Origin: G963701675 sp963701675
GTDB taxonomy: Bacteria; Planctomycetota; Planctomycetia; Gemmatales; Gemmataceae
Length of the DNA stretch: 64,000 nt
Assembly: GCA_963701675.1 (NCBI GenBank)
Contig: OY969623.1
Coordinates: 3,906,001-3,970,000, forward strand
Direction of reading: 5' to 3'
Shown here: positions 17,408 to 25,981 of the stretch, piece by piece
Layout of the letters: every line of letters begins with the position of its first letter
How positions within the stretch are numbered: the stretch's first letter is position 1
The notes under the pieces: model-generated
The model's input: the letters and a program-made list of their open reading frames with translations, nothing else
The model's database searches: none
Told to the model about the DNA's origin: nothing
Translations under genes and position numbers: made by a program

Positions 17408-18013
17408 TTACGCGGTCGCCGCCATTACGCCGTCATGTTTCCCATTTCCATTCGGAGCCGGAAGCTCAAAATGCGCTCGGTGATGACGATGGAGGCTCTG
17501 CCTGAATTCGATAATCGACGCATCCAGCCGCGGCATGATGTCGTTGCTGACTTTCAGGCCGTTAGGCTGCACACGTTCCAGGAACTTATCCAATACGAAG
17601 ACACCGGTCACCACGTGTGAAGGCATCATGGATGCGAGCACGGGTCGAAGCCCGTAATCAATGATAAGCGCGTGGGCCAAGCTGCCGCCCACCGCCAGCG
17701 GCAATACGACTTTGTCGGTCAGCCCGAATTGGGGCATGACATCGAGAAACGCCTTCAGCGGGGCGCTGTATGCGGCCTTGTGGACCGGTGTCACGACGAT
17801 TAGGCCGTGGGCTTGCTCGACAAGTTCCAGCGCGGCTTTGACGGATGGACTATTGGGACGGCACCAAAGCAAGTCTTCCGCGGAAATGTCGGTAACATTC
17901 AGCGGTTGGACTTCGAAGCCGTCGGCAGCCAGGCGGGCGCCGACCCATTCGGCGAGCAGCTGCGTCCGAGAACCCGGAAACGGACTTCCGGATACGGTCA
18001 GGATACGAGTCAT
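17408..18013 (-). CDS. ssuE: NAD(P)H-dependent FMN reductase, SsuE family
   Basis: A 201-residue flavodoxin-like reductase. It begins MTRILTVSGSPFPGSRTQ, the phosphate-binding loop for FMN. It then has DGFEVQPLNV, LLWCRPNSPSVKAALEL and LIVVTPVHKAAYSAPLKAFLD, which fit SsuE closely. SsuE normally supplies reduced FMN to the SsuD monooxygenase, but no sulfonate genes are here. It follows two halogenase-like genes by 40 bp. It is therefore likely to supply reduced flavin (FADH2) to them, the role played by RebF-type reductases. That role is inferred from context. Confidence 0.85.
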   Translation of the reverse strand: MTRILTVSGSPFPGSRTQLLAEWVGARLAADGFEVQPLNVTDISAEDLLWCRPNSPSVKAALELVEQAHGLIVVTPVHKAAYSAPLKAFLDVMPQFGLTDKVVLPLAVGGSLAHALIIDYGLRPVLASMMPSHVVTGVFVLDKFLERVQPNGLKVSNDIMPRLDASIIEFRQSLHRHHRAHFELPAPNGNGKHDGVMAATA

Positions 18014-18053
18014 GCATTCTCCTCCATTTCGATTGCGAGCGGCCCCGTCGCCA

Positions 18054-19685
18054 TCAAGTTCGTGCAGCCGACGCTGTAGCGGGTTTGCCGTCTTCTTTTC
18101 CGTGCAGCCTTCGAAGGAACTCGTAATTGGTCGGAAGGGTCTCCAGGAGTTCCTTCTGTTGCCTTTTCACTTTGGCAAACAGCGGTTCCGCCTTCTTGAC
18201 GGATTCGGGCTTGTAGGTCAACAGGGGCAATGGGTGTTCCGGCACAAACCCTAGACCTGCGAAGATACAGTAATAACTGCCGTTCGTCCAGAAGTTTCTT
18301 AGCTCAATGTCAAAATTATCGTAATAGCTCGGCTCATCGGAAGTGGGCGGGTTAATCGCCAGGCCCGCCTTGTACATTTCGATCTTCTGCTTCAAGGCAT
18401 CGGCCAAGTGCAGTTCCTTCATGGCACGCCAGAACGGCGTGTCGTTTCGGCGGGCGAAATAGAAGTGGGCCTGGATGAAGTCCCGGCAATCGTCGAACAT
18501 CGTCTCGATCTCCCAGTTGAACTGGTCGATGAGGATTTGATCGAAATGTTTGTCCGGGAAAAACTTGGTTAATTGATAGATTGCCGCCGTGATGAAGTAA
18601 ATCCCGGTGGACTCTAGCGGTTCGAGGAAGCATGACGCTAACCCGATGCTCACGCAGTTCTTGACCCATGCCCGCCGGTTACGGCCGACTCGGAATCGAA
18701 TCTTGTTCAACGGGGCCTTGTTAGGATCGATATTCCAGAGCTTGCAGAAGTCCTCGGTGGCCTCGTCCTGCGAGGCAAATCGGCTCGAGTACACGTACCC
18801 GGTTCCGTGCCGCGTCAGCATCGGGATCTTCCAGGTCCAGCCCGATTTCATGGCGATCGACGACGTATAAGGATCAATGCCGTTCTTGGCATCGTCATTC
18901 TGAATGGCGGTGGCCACGGCGCTGTCACAGAACAGGAAGTTGCTCATATCGACGAACGGCTCGCCCATGGCCTTGTTGATCAAGAGGCCACGGAAACCCG
19001 AGCAGTCGATGAACAAATCACCTTCCAGGACGCGCCCGCTTTTGCACTTCAGGCTGGCGATAAAACCGTTGGGATGAAAGTTCACACCCTCAAGTTCGTC
19101 TTGGACGTGGTTGACACCTTGCTTGGTAGTGGAGAACCGTCGCAGGAAGTCGGCGACTAAATGAGCATCAAAGTGCCAGGCATAAAACGTGGCCGGCTTG
19201 CCATCGAGCGAGCGCGGCGCGCGCTTGTCATCCATGATCGGAATCTCGCGGAAGCATGCATAGTCGAATGGTTCATCCGTGAGGCCCTGTTGCTTCTTGT
19301 AGTACCAATAGTGCGATAACGGAATTTGATCGCAGAAGGGCAAAAGGCCGAAGGGGTGATAAAAGTGGTCCGGCCAGCCGTTGTCGAGTTTCCGTGCGTT
19401 AGTCGAACCCTCACCCGGGGTGTGCCAATTAACGTAGCGAATCGCCGTCTTGAAGGCGGCGTTGCATTCGCGCATCCAATCGTCTTCCTTCAGACCGAGA
19501 TAGTCGAAGAAAACACGCTGAAGATTCGGCACCGTCGCCTCGCCGACGCCGATTTTGGGAATCGATGGCGCTTCCAACACGGTAATGTTGACGTTACCCT
19601 GCAACGCTTTGCCGAGATACGAAGCCGCCATCCACCCGGCGGTGCCGCCGCCGAGAATAACGACATTTTTCAGCCGGTGGTCCAT
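18054..19685 (-). CDS. Flavin-dependent halogenase (tryptophan-halogenase family) 1
   Basis: The 543-residue protein matches the flavin-dependent halogenase family. The FAD site is GGGTAGWMAASYL at residues 12-24. Lys79 (CNAAFKTAIRYVNW) sits at the same number as the catalytic Lys79 of PrnA and RebH. The halogenase fingerprint WxWxIP is WTWKIP at 283-288. The EPLEST segment (355-360) holds the region of the second catalytic acid. Such enzymes use FADH2, O2 and halide to make a halogenating species at Lys. It forms a three-gene unit with halogenase 2 (24 bp upstream) and the reductase. No NRPS/PKS lies nearby, so the substrate is unknown. Confidence 0.9.
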   Translation of the reverse strand: MDHRLKNVVILGGGTAGWMAASYLGKALQGNVNITVLEAPSIPKIGVGEATVPNLQRVFFDYLGLKEDDWMRECNAAFKTAIRYVNWHTPGEGSTNARKLDNGWPDHFYHPFGLLPFCDQIPLSHYWYYKKQQGLTDEPFDYACFREIPIMDDKRAPRSLDGKPATFYAWHFDAHLVADFLRRFSTTKQGVNHVQDELEGVNFHPNGFIASLKCKSGRVLEGDLFIDCSGFRGLLINKAMGEPFVDMSNFLFCDSAVATAIQNDDAKNGIDPYTSSIAMKSGWTWKIPMLTRHGTGYVYSSRFASQDEATEDFCKLWNIDPNKAPLNKIRFRVGRNRRAWVKNCVSIGLASCFLEPLESTGIYFITAAIYQLTKFFPDKHFDQILIDQFNWEIETMFDDCRDFIQAHFYFARRNDTPFWRAMKELHLADALKQKIEMYKAGLAINPPTSDEPSYYDNFDIELRNFWTNGSYYCIFAGLGFVPEHPLPLLTYKPESVKKAEPLFAKVKRQQKELLETLPTNYEFLRRLHGKEDGKPATASAART

Positions 19686-19709
19686 TTCAAGAATTCTCCC
19701 AGGTGCATG

Positions 19710-21311
19710 TCACTTCTTCTGGCTCTTCTCTCTCACGTGTGTCAGGTATTCATACTGCGAAGGCAACGTCTTGCAAAGGTAGTCGGCCCGCTCGCGAATC
19801 GCTTTGAACGTTGCCAGGGCTTTGTCATTGGGCAGGTGATCGAGAACCGGCAAGTTTCCGTCCGGCCGGAAACCAAGTCCGAGAAGCATTACGGAATAGG
19901 AATACGACTCGAAACCGTGGTAATACGGGTAAATGGTTCGATTGACCGGCATCCGCTGTTTCCACAACTTTAGTTGGCCGGCTAGAAAATCCGGGATTTT
20001 GATTTCCGATTTCGTGGCCTTCCAGAAAGGCGTGTCCGATCTGGTGCTGGTGCAATAGTGGAGCGTAAGAAATTCTCGAACTCCATCAATGCACTCACCG
20101 ACGGCGCGGTTATAGCCCTTTCGCATTTCGTCATGGATTGTTCGATTGGGCAAATGAGACACTAATTCCTCAATGCCGTGCTGGATGAAGAAAATTCCGG
20201 TTGACTCGAGTGGTTCAACGAAGCCGCTTGCCAATCCGATCGCCACGCAGTTCTTCACCCAGGAGTTACGGCTACGGCCGATCCGCATCTTGATGTGATT
20301 CGGCGTCAAGCCGTCGGAGCATGGTCCCAGGAACTCACGGAACTCCTTTTCCGCCTGGTCCTTGGTGGCGAACTTGCTGGAGTACACGTAACCCGTGCCG
20401 TCACGCCCATAAAGCGGGATCGTCCAGCACCATCCCGAACCAAGCGCGGTCGCCGTCGTGTATGGCTGGATACCAACGCGCTCGATGTCCTTGGGCACCT
20501 GGAACGCCACGGCACTGTCGCACAAGAGCGAATCAGCGAACGGGATAAACGGCTCCTGGAGGGTCTGGTTCAAGAGCAGACCGCGGAAACCCGTGCAATC
20601 AATAAACAGATCGCCGGAGATGTTCCCGTGTTCTTTGGTTTTGACGTGGGCGATGTTTCCGCTGTCATCCAATTGAACGTGGGTCACGTCGTCGATGATC
20701 TGCGTGACGCCGCGCGCCTTGGCGAACGTGCAAAGGAAGTCAGCGAGATGAGCCGCATTAAAGTGGTAAGCGTATGGATACTGGATCTTCAGGTCGGAAA
20801 GGACGTTTTTCTGAAATGCCTTTTCCGGCTTGAACTGCTCGTGAACCTTCTCGTCATAGACGGTTCCGTCAAGGTAGCGCGGTGAGCGGTTCGCCTCACA
20901 AATGGCCGGTATGACGAAACACGCGTCATCAAACGTGCCGAGGTCATACTTCTCGTGCAGCTTGATCCACCACTCCCCGAGATGAAAGCCCCGAACGGTC
21001 TCGTAGCGCTGGAACGGATGGTAGAAATGGCGCTTTTCTTCGTTCCAATTGACGAACTTGATAGCAATCTTGTACGCCGCGCTGCAGGGAGGCATCCACT
21101 CGGATTCGTCGAGATCGAGGTAGTCGAAGAACAGCTTGATCGTGCTGAAGGTGGCTTCGCCGACGCCGATCGTCTTGATATTGGCCGACTCGATGAGCGA
21201 GACTTTGACGCTGTCGCCGAGCGCTTTGTTCAGATAAGAAGCCGTCATCCAGCCCGACGAGCCGCCGCCCACGATGACGATGCTGCGGATATTCTCGGCC
21301 AAGTCACACAC
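19710..21311 (-). CDS. Flavin-dependent halogenase (tryptophan-halogenase family) 2
   Basis: The 533-residue paralogue of halogenase 1 is the first gene of the three-gene unit. FAD motif GGGSSGWMTASYL at 15-27; putative catalytic Lys81 in SAAYKIAIKFVNW; WCWTIP at 294-299; VEPLEST further on. All key elements are present, so both proteins could be active. The two share the same blocks but differ substantially elsewhere, so they may act on different substrates or positions. About 230 bp of non-coding sequence separates it from the antiporter gene upstream, and the operon promoter should lie there. Confidence 0.9.
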   Translation of the reverse strand: MCDLAENIRSIVIVGGGSSGWMTASYLNKALGDSVKVSLIESANIKTIGVGEATFSTIKLFFDYLDLDESEWMPPCSAAYKIAIKFVNWNEEKRHFYHPFQRYETVRGFHLGEWWIKLHEKYDLGTFDDACFVIPAICEANRSPRYLDGTVYDEKVHEQFKPEKAFQKNVLSDLKIQYPYAYHFNAAHLADFLCTFAKARGVTQIIDDVTHVQLDDSGNIAHVKTKEHGNISGDLFIDCTGFRGLLLNQTLQEPFIPFADSLLCDSAVAFQVPKDIERVGIQPYTTATALGSGWCWTIPLYGRDGTGYVYSSKFATKDQAEKEFREFLGPCSDGLTPNHIKMRIGRSRNSWVKNCVAIGLASGFVEPLESTGIFFIQHGIEELVSHLPNRTIHDEMRKGYNRAVGECIDGVREFLTLHYCTSTRSDTPFWKATKSEIKIPDFLAGQLKLWKQRMPVNRTIYPYYHGFESYSYSVMLLGLGFRPDGNLPVLDHLPNDKALATFKAIRERADYLCKTLPSQYEYLTHVREKSQKK

Positions 21312-21543
21312 TCCTCAATGTTGCATTGCTCAAGTTTAGATTCGTGACATCGCCGAATCTGCCTGTCGCCTGCCAAGTGCCCCGTAACGCGCATGCATCC
21401 TGGCCGGCGCGCTTGCGTCATTGTATGCCAAGTCAGTGATTTGGGGGACTCCTGACGAGCAGTTCCGTTGCTCGTTCTAGAACTTACGACGTCTTGCCCA
21501 TTCCGGCGGTTCCCGAATCCACTCCGTCCCCTCGCCTAGAAAG

Positions 21544-23017
21544 TCAGACAGCCACCGTTCGTGTGGGCCGAGCGATCTCCACGTCGCGTGTCCCACCTAA
21601 CTCTGCCGGTTGCGCGCTGAGATACGGCTTCAGCAATAACAAGAGCGGCGACGTCGCCATGGTGGTCACCAGCGCCATGATCACCATCATGGCGAAAAGC
21701 GTGGGAGAGATAACGCGCAAATCGAGCCCGATATTGAGAACGATCATTTGCATCAGACCGCGAGTATTCATGAGCAATCCAAGCGCCGCGGACTCCGCCG
21801 ACTTCAAGCCGGTCAATCGTGAGGCGACATAAGTGCCGCCGAACTTCCCGAGGGTAGCAACCACGATAATCAGCAGACAGAGCATCCATTGGCCCCATCC
21901 GGAAACCAAGCCGATCTCCGTGCGCATGCCCGTGAACGCGAAGAACGCCGGGAGCAATAAAACCGTGACCAAATCTTCAAGCTTGTGGGTGAAGAACCGT
22001 GCAACCGCACTGTCGTGAGGAATGACGGCGCCGAGCAAGAAAGCGCCGAAGATCGCGTGAATCCCAATGTATTCCGTCGCCACCGCGGACAACAACAGCA
22101 CGACGAATACGCCGCCCACCACCGTGCGCGTGACGCGTCGGTCGGTGATTAGCGGCAGCCAACGGTTGGCAAGGGGCCGCACCACCATGAACATGAACGC
22201 GATGTAGGCGATCGTAAGTGCGACCGACATCAGCGCCCCGTCGATTCTCGCCTGAACCACTCCGACCACGAAAGCAAGAAGACACCATGCCGTAACGTCG
22301 TCCGTTGCGGCGCAACTCACCGCTACGATTCCAATCGGCGTCTTCGTCATTCGGCGGTCGGACAGGATTCGCGCCAGCACGGGGAACGCCGTGATCGACA
22401 TCGCGACGCCGATGAACAGCGCGAAACTCGTGAATTCGACACTGCTATCCGACAGTTGCGTGTACAGCGCCAACGACAGCACTATGCCAAGCGTAAACGG
22501 GACGATGATTCCGGCATGCGAGATTGCCACTGCAACGTGGCGCGCCGCGGAGTGTGGCGCCGTTTAGTTCCAAGCCGATGAGAAACATGTACAAGATGAC
22601 GCCGATCTGTGCAATGATCTTCAGGGCGGATTCAAACTCGACCGTTTTCGGAAGCAGGAATTCGTATGCGCCCGGCGCTATCATTCCGAGCAAAGACGGT
22701 CCGAGGACAATCCCGGCTACGAGTTCACCAATGACGGGCGGTTGACCCAAGTACGTGAACAACCGGCCGAGTAAGACGCCGAGGCCGACAACCGCAGCCA
22801 ACGCCAGAAGGACGTGAAAAACGACGTCTTCACCGTGGCCCACCGCTCCCGGCGCCTTCGAACCTTCAGCGGGCGGCGGTGCGGAGAGCCCTTCGCCGTA
22901 ATCACGAATGAGGTAGAAGATCGCAACCGTGGCGGCGATCATCAAACCGTAAGCAATGGTGGTGCGCACCGGACGAGGCGCCGGTGGAATAGTCGAGATG
23001 TGCCCGTTCCCGTCCAA
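21544..23017 (-). CDS. Cation/proton antiporter (CPA2/KefB type), split by a frameshift
   Basis: A membrane exchanger of Na+ or K+ for H+. The first frame, from 23017, begins with a TM at about residues 22-40, then GLGVLLGRLFTYLGQPPVIG, then IGVILYMFLIGLELNGATLR. In the GC tract at 22539-22550 the frame breaks. The second frame continues with VAVAISHAGIIVPFTLG, the usual continuation, through SITAFPVLARIL and TDDVTAWCLLAFVVG (the paired Asp-Asp ion site, here DD) to the final helices. One base appears to be extra. Corrected length is about 490 residues. There is no TrkA-N or RCK domain at the C-terminus, so ion specificity is open. Confidence 0.85.
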
Positions 23018-23323
23018 GGCCGACCCTTCTGCTGTTCGCGCGTGTTGCTAAGGCTACTCTGCGGGTAACTGGCGGCCGCGGCCGCAGTTATGCCCGACTG
23101 GGCAGGTCAGCAAAACAATTGAAGCGTTGTAACCCGGAAAAATGCCATTGTCAATAGGCCAGGTCATTTTTTCCCATCGATCCGCTTCACCCTGCGAGTT
23201 TCCCGGGTTCTCGTAACTCTTGGTTTCTCATTGTATTCAGTGTTTTCTCGACCGTCTTATGTAAACGAATCAATACGTGTCTATTCGTCAAAGGCACCAG
23301 TCGGCAGGGAGCGCTTACAAAGC

Positions 23324-23351
23324 TTGACATCCATGTGCAATCCCTCACAAT
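23324..23351 (+). promoter_or_regulatory. Probable promoter of the channel/actin-fold/vWA operon
   Basis: TTGACA (23324-23329) and CACAAT (23346-23351) lie 16 bases apart. The -35 is perfect and the -10 matches four of six. It sits about 75 bp before the first gene. The rest of the 409-bp gap (23018-23426) shows no ORF or strong hairpin and is rich in AT near 23160-23280. Confidence 0.55.
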
Positions 23352-23426
23352 GAAGTGTCGCATTCCTTGCGTGCGTGACGCTAAGCCTTCGTCCGCGTCG
23401 ACTACATTTTCTTCGGAGAGAGCAGT

Positions 23427-24278
23427 ATGTCGCTAACTCCCTCCCAACGACCCACTCGCGAATGGCCTCTACTCATACTGGCGGTGGCGCTCGTGGGCAG
23501 CGTTTGCTATCCCCTGTGGAAGCTCACCGAACCACCTCGATTTGCGGGTACAAGCTGGGAGGCCACTGTCGAGCGTGGCCACCGAATGTTGTTCGGTCCC
23601 GAACAAGTGGCATGTTACATTTGCTTTACATGGGCAGGATTCATCCTCCTCAGTCGTTATCTCGAACTGCGGCGACAGCGGCGTGCGTTCCAGCTGGCGC
23701 TACTGCCCACCGATGAAGGCGCCCGCATCCTTCCCGAGGATGCCCGGCCCCTGCTTCGAAAGGTGGATCAACTCACGGCCCGGAAGCCGTATATCCTTGC
23801 CAACCTGATTCGCATGGCTCTTGGAAAGTACGCCATTACCCGGTCCGGGCAGGACGCCAGCGAAGCGGTGCGAACCCAAGCCGACGTTGATCTCGGGCGT
23901 TTGGTGACCAGCATGGCGACGGTGCATTACCTCGCCTGGGCGATTCCGGCGTTGGGGTTTCTTGGCACCGTTCGAGGCCTGGCGATGAGCATGGGCATGG
24001 CCGGCCAGATGGACCTTGGCATCACGAAGTTTCTCGGCGAGGCGACGGAGCACTTGAACTTTGCTTTCGACTGCACGCTGATCGCGTTGACCTTGAGCTT
24101 ACCCGTAATGTTCTTGATCCACTCGGTTCAACGTGATGAAGAATCGTTGGTAATCGATTGCCAACAATACTGCCTGGAGCACCTGCTCAATCGACTGTGC
24201 GATCCCGAATTGCCCTCCAGCGAGGAACCCGCATCAGCCCATCCCACCGTGGCCCTGCGAGCAAGAGTCAACCGATGA
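23427..24278 (+). CDS. MotA/TolQ/ExbB-family proton channel protein
   Basis: A 283-residue integral membrane protein. TM1 is at residues about 15-31 and TM2 at about 60-78. A cytoplasmic loop follows. The hallmark pair comes next: YLAWAIPALGFLGTVRGLA (about 171-189) and FDCTLIALTLSLPVMFLIH (about 213-231). This is the MotA/ExbB proton-channel domain. Such proteins carry protons across the membrane with a MotB/ExbD-like partner and couple the flow to movement. The vWA gene downstream has a suitable N-terminal TM. The start overlaps nothing and has GGAGAG; the stop overlaps the next gene by 4 bp. Confidence 0.8.
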   Translation: MSLTPSQRPTREWPLLILAVALVGSVCYPLWKLTEPPRFAGTSWEATVERGHRMLFGPEQVACYICFTWAGFILLSRYLELRRQRRAFQLALLPTDEGARILPEDARPLLRKVDQLTARKPYILANLIRMALGKYAITRSGQDASEAVRTQADVDLGRLVTSMATVHYLAWAIPALGFLGTVRGLAMSMGMAGQMDLGITKFLGEATEHLNFAFDCTLIALTLSLPVMFLIHSVQRDEESLVIDCQQYCLEHLLNRLCDPELPSSEEPASAHPTVALRARVNR

Positions 24279-25408
24279 AGCTGTTCGGTCTCGACCTGAA
24301 CGCCACACGCATCCGAGCGCTTGGCGGCGCTGACGGCCAGCCGCCGCAACCGCTGCGTCTCGATGGTGACGCCGATGAGCTTCCCGTCGCCATTTCGCTC
24401 CAAGGCCGACAACCGGAGTTCGGTAGGGCCGGTACCGCGATCTTGCGCGAGTGGCCTCACCTCGCCTGCCATGATTTTCTAGCCTTCGTCGGTAAGCCGC
24501 GCCAATGGGCTGCCGGGCGTCACCGCTTCGACGTTGCCAAGGCCATTTCGTTCGTATTCGAGCGAATCCGACCGGCATTGACGTCGTATCAAGGCGGCGC
24601 CTTGGTGTTGCCTGGGTATCTAACCGCGGATCAAGGCGCCCAAGTCCTGGGCATTGCTCAACAGTCGAAACTTCACGTACTCGGCTCGATCACGGCCCCG
24701 CTCGCCGCCGGATTAGCTGCGTATTCGCAGAAACGCTGGAACGGCGCGGCTCTCCTTATAGACGTGGATGACCATGCCCTGACCTGGACGTTGCTGCGCG
24801 CGGGCTGGGACAAACTACAGGCGGCCGACGGCAAGACGCTGCCGCACCTGGGTCTGCACGCATGGAAGATGTGCCTCCTGAACGAGATCGCGCAGCGCTG
24901 TGTACGCCATAGCCGACGTGATCCGCGTGATTCGGGCGCCGCGGAACAGTTGCTGTTCGATCAACTCGACGACGTGATGGACGCCGCCGCCCAGGGCAAA
25001 CTCGTCGAGGTTGTCGCCCGCACGGAAACCTGGTGTCAAAACCTCTTCTTGCAACCGGAACAAGTACGCGAATTCTGTCTCCGGCTGACGACGGATGCGG
25101 CCGATGAGATCCATGCCGCGTTTGCATCAGCCGCGCCCGAAGTTCTATCCGGCGTCTGGCTCACCGCGTTGGCCGCTAGGATTCCGGGGTTGTCCGCGTG
25201 CATTCAGGAGGTCGTTGGCGAAATGGTTCCCGTCGCCAGCCTTGAAAACGATGACGCGGCTCGGATGGCACACGAATTGGCCGGCCAGCTATACCACGGC
25301 AAATTGCCGCACGTACACATGGATGTATCCGTGCCGATTCCCAAGTCAGGAATGGCATCCGGCGCGGCGAGTTTTCTCAAAATTCCGACATTCGCTGCCG
25401 AGCCGTAG
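24275..25408 (+). CDS. Actin/Hsp70-fold ATPase-like protein
   Basis: A 377-residue protein with actin-superfamily landmarks. It starts at ATG 24275, overlapping the previous stop. MKLFGLDLNATRIRALGG is a phosphate-1-like loop. FDVAKAISFVFERI and VLPGYLTADQG suggest subdomain IA, and ALLIDVDDHALTWTLLRAG is a phosphate-2-like strand-turn. The match is weak beyond these. It is closer to Hsp70/DnaK-type than to MreB. No membrane segment is seen, so it is probably cytoplasmic. The close coupling with the channel protein argues that the two work together. The exact identity is uncertain. Confidence 0.6.
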   Translation: MKLFGLDLNATRIRALGGADGQPPQPLRLDGDADELPVAISLQGRQPEFGRAGTAILREWPHLACHDFLAFVGKPRQWAAGRHRFDVAKAISFVFERIRPALTSYQGGALVLPGYLTADQGAQVLGIAQQSKLHVLGSITAPLAAGLAAYSQKRWNGAALLIDVDDHALTWTLLRAGWDKLQAADGKTLPHLGLHAWKMCLLNEIAQRCVRHSRRDPRDSGAAEQLLFDQLDDVMDAAAQGKLVEVVARTETWCQNLFLQPEQVREFCLRLTTDAADEIHAAFASAAPEVLSGVWLTALAARIPGLSACIQEVVGEMVPVASLENDDAARMAHELAGQLYHGKLPHVHMDVSVPIPKSGMASGAASFLKIPTFAAEP

Positions 25409-25430
25409 ACGAACTGGGAGGTAATTTCGG

Positions 25431-25658
25431 ATGGCTGAAACTTTGGATCAATTGAAAAACACGCTCGTCAATTTAACCACGACGGAACGATGGGAATTGG
25501 CAGAATTCCTTTTAGGGTCTCTGGCGCCGGATCCAGAACAGGTGCGCGAAGCCTGGCGCGCCGAAGTCAGCCGACGGATCACGAGGATGCGCGCCGGCGA
25601 AGTCGTGGGAAAGCCCGCTGAGCAGTTGTTCGCCGAACTGCGCGCCCTATATCCATGA
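25431..25658 (+). CDS. Antitoxin, putative addiction module component family
   Basis: A 75-residue protein with the compact Leu/Glu-rich form of the addiction-module component family (ELAEFLLGSLAPDPEQVREA, then RMRAGEVVGKPAEQLFAELR). It has a strong GGGAGGT ribosome site. Its stop overlaps the start of the RelE/ParE-type gene by 4 bp, as in a classic pair. It is inserted between the actin-fold gene and the vWA gene, inside what otherwise reads as one operon. Confidence 0.82.
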   Translation: MAETLDQLKNTLVNLTTTERWELAEFLLGSLAPDPEQVREAWRAEVSRRITRMRAGEVVGKPAEQLFAELRALYP

Positions 25659-25954
25659 AACCCGTCGCCTTTGATGCCGATGCGGAAGAAGAGATTAGAT
25701 CTGCGCTTCAGTATTGCGAAACCAAGCGTCCTGGCCTCGGTCGGGAGTTTCGCACTGAACTGGAGGCGACGATTGAACGTATTCAACGACGGCCACAGTC
25801 TTTCCCGGCCGATGAGTTCGACGCCCGAGAGTGCGCACTTCAGCGTTTTCCCTACACGGTGTACTATGTGGAACTGGAAGACCGAATCTGGATTGCAGCC
25901 GTCGCGCATCAACACCGCCTTCCAGGTTATTGGGAGTACCGAAAGCCCGATTAG
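25655..25954 (+). CDS. Toxin, RelE/ParE family
   Basis: A 99-residue protein beginning MKPVAFDADAEEEIRSALQY, with REFRTELEATIERIQRRPQS, then FPYTVYYVELEDRIWIAAV and ending HQHRLPGYWEYR. This is the fold and end seen in ParE-like toxins. ParE members act on DNA gyrase and RelE members cleave mRNA; which applies is unclear. Its start overlaps the antitoxin stop by 4 bp. There are 24 bp to the vWA gene, so all five genes may be transcribed together. Confidence 0.8.
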   Translation: MKPVAFDADAEEEIRSALQYCETKRPGLGREFRTELEATIERIQRRPQSFPADEFDARECALQRFPYTVYYVELEDRIWIAAVAHQHRLPGYWEYRKPD

Positions 25955-25981
25955 CATTTACACTGAAATCGAGGCTTCGTG

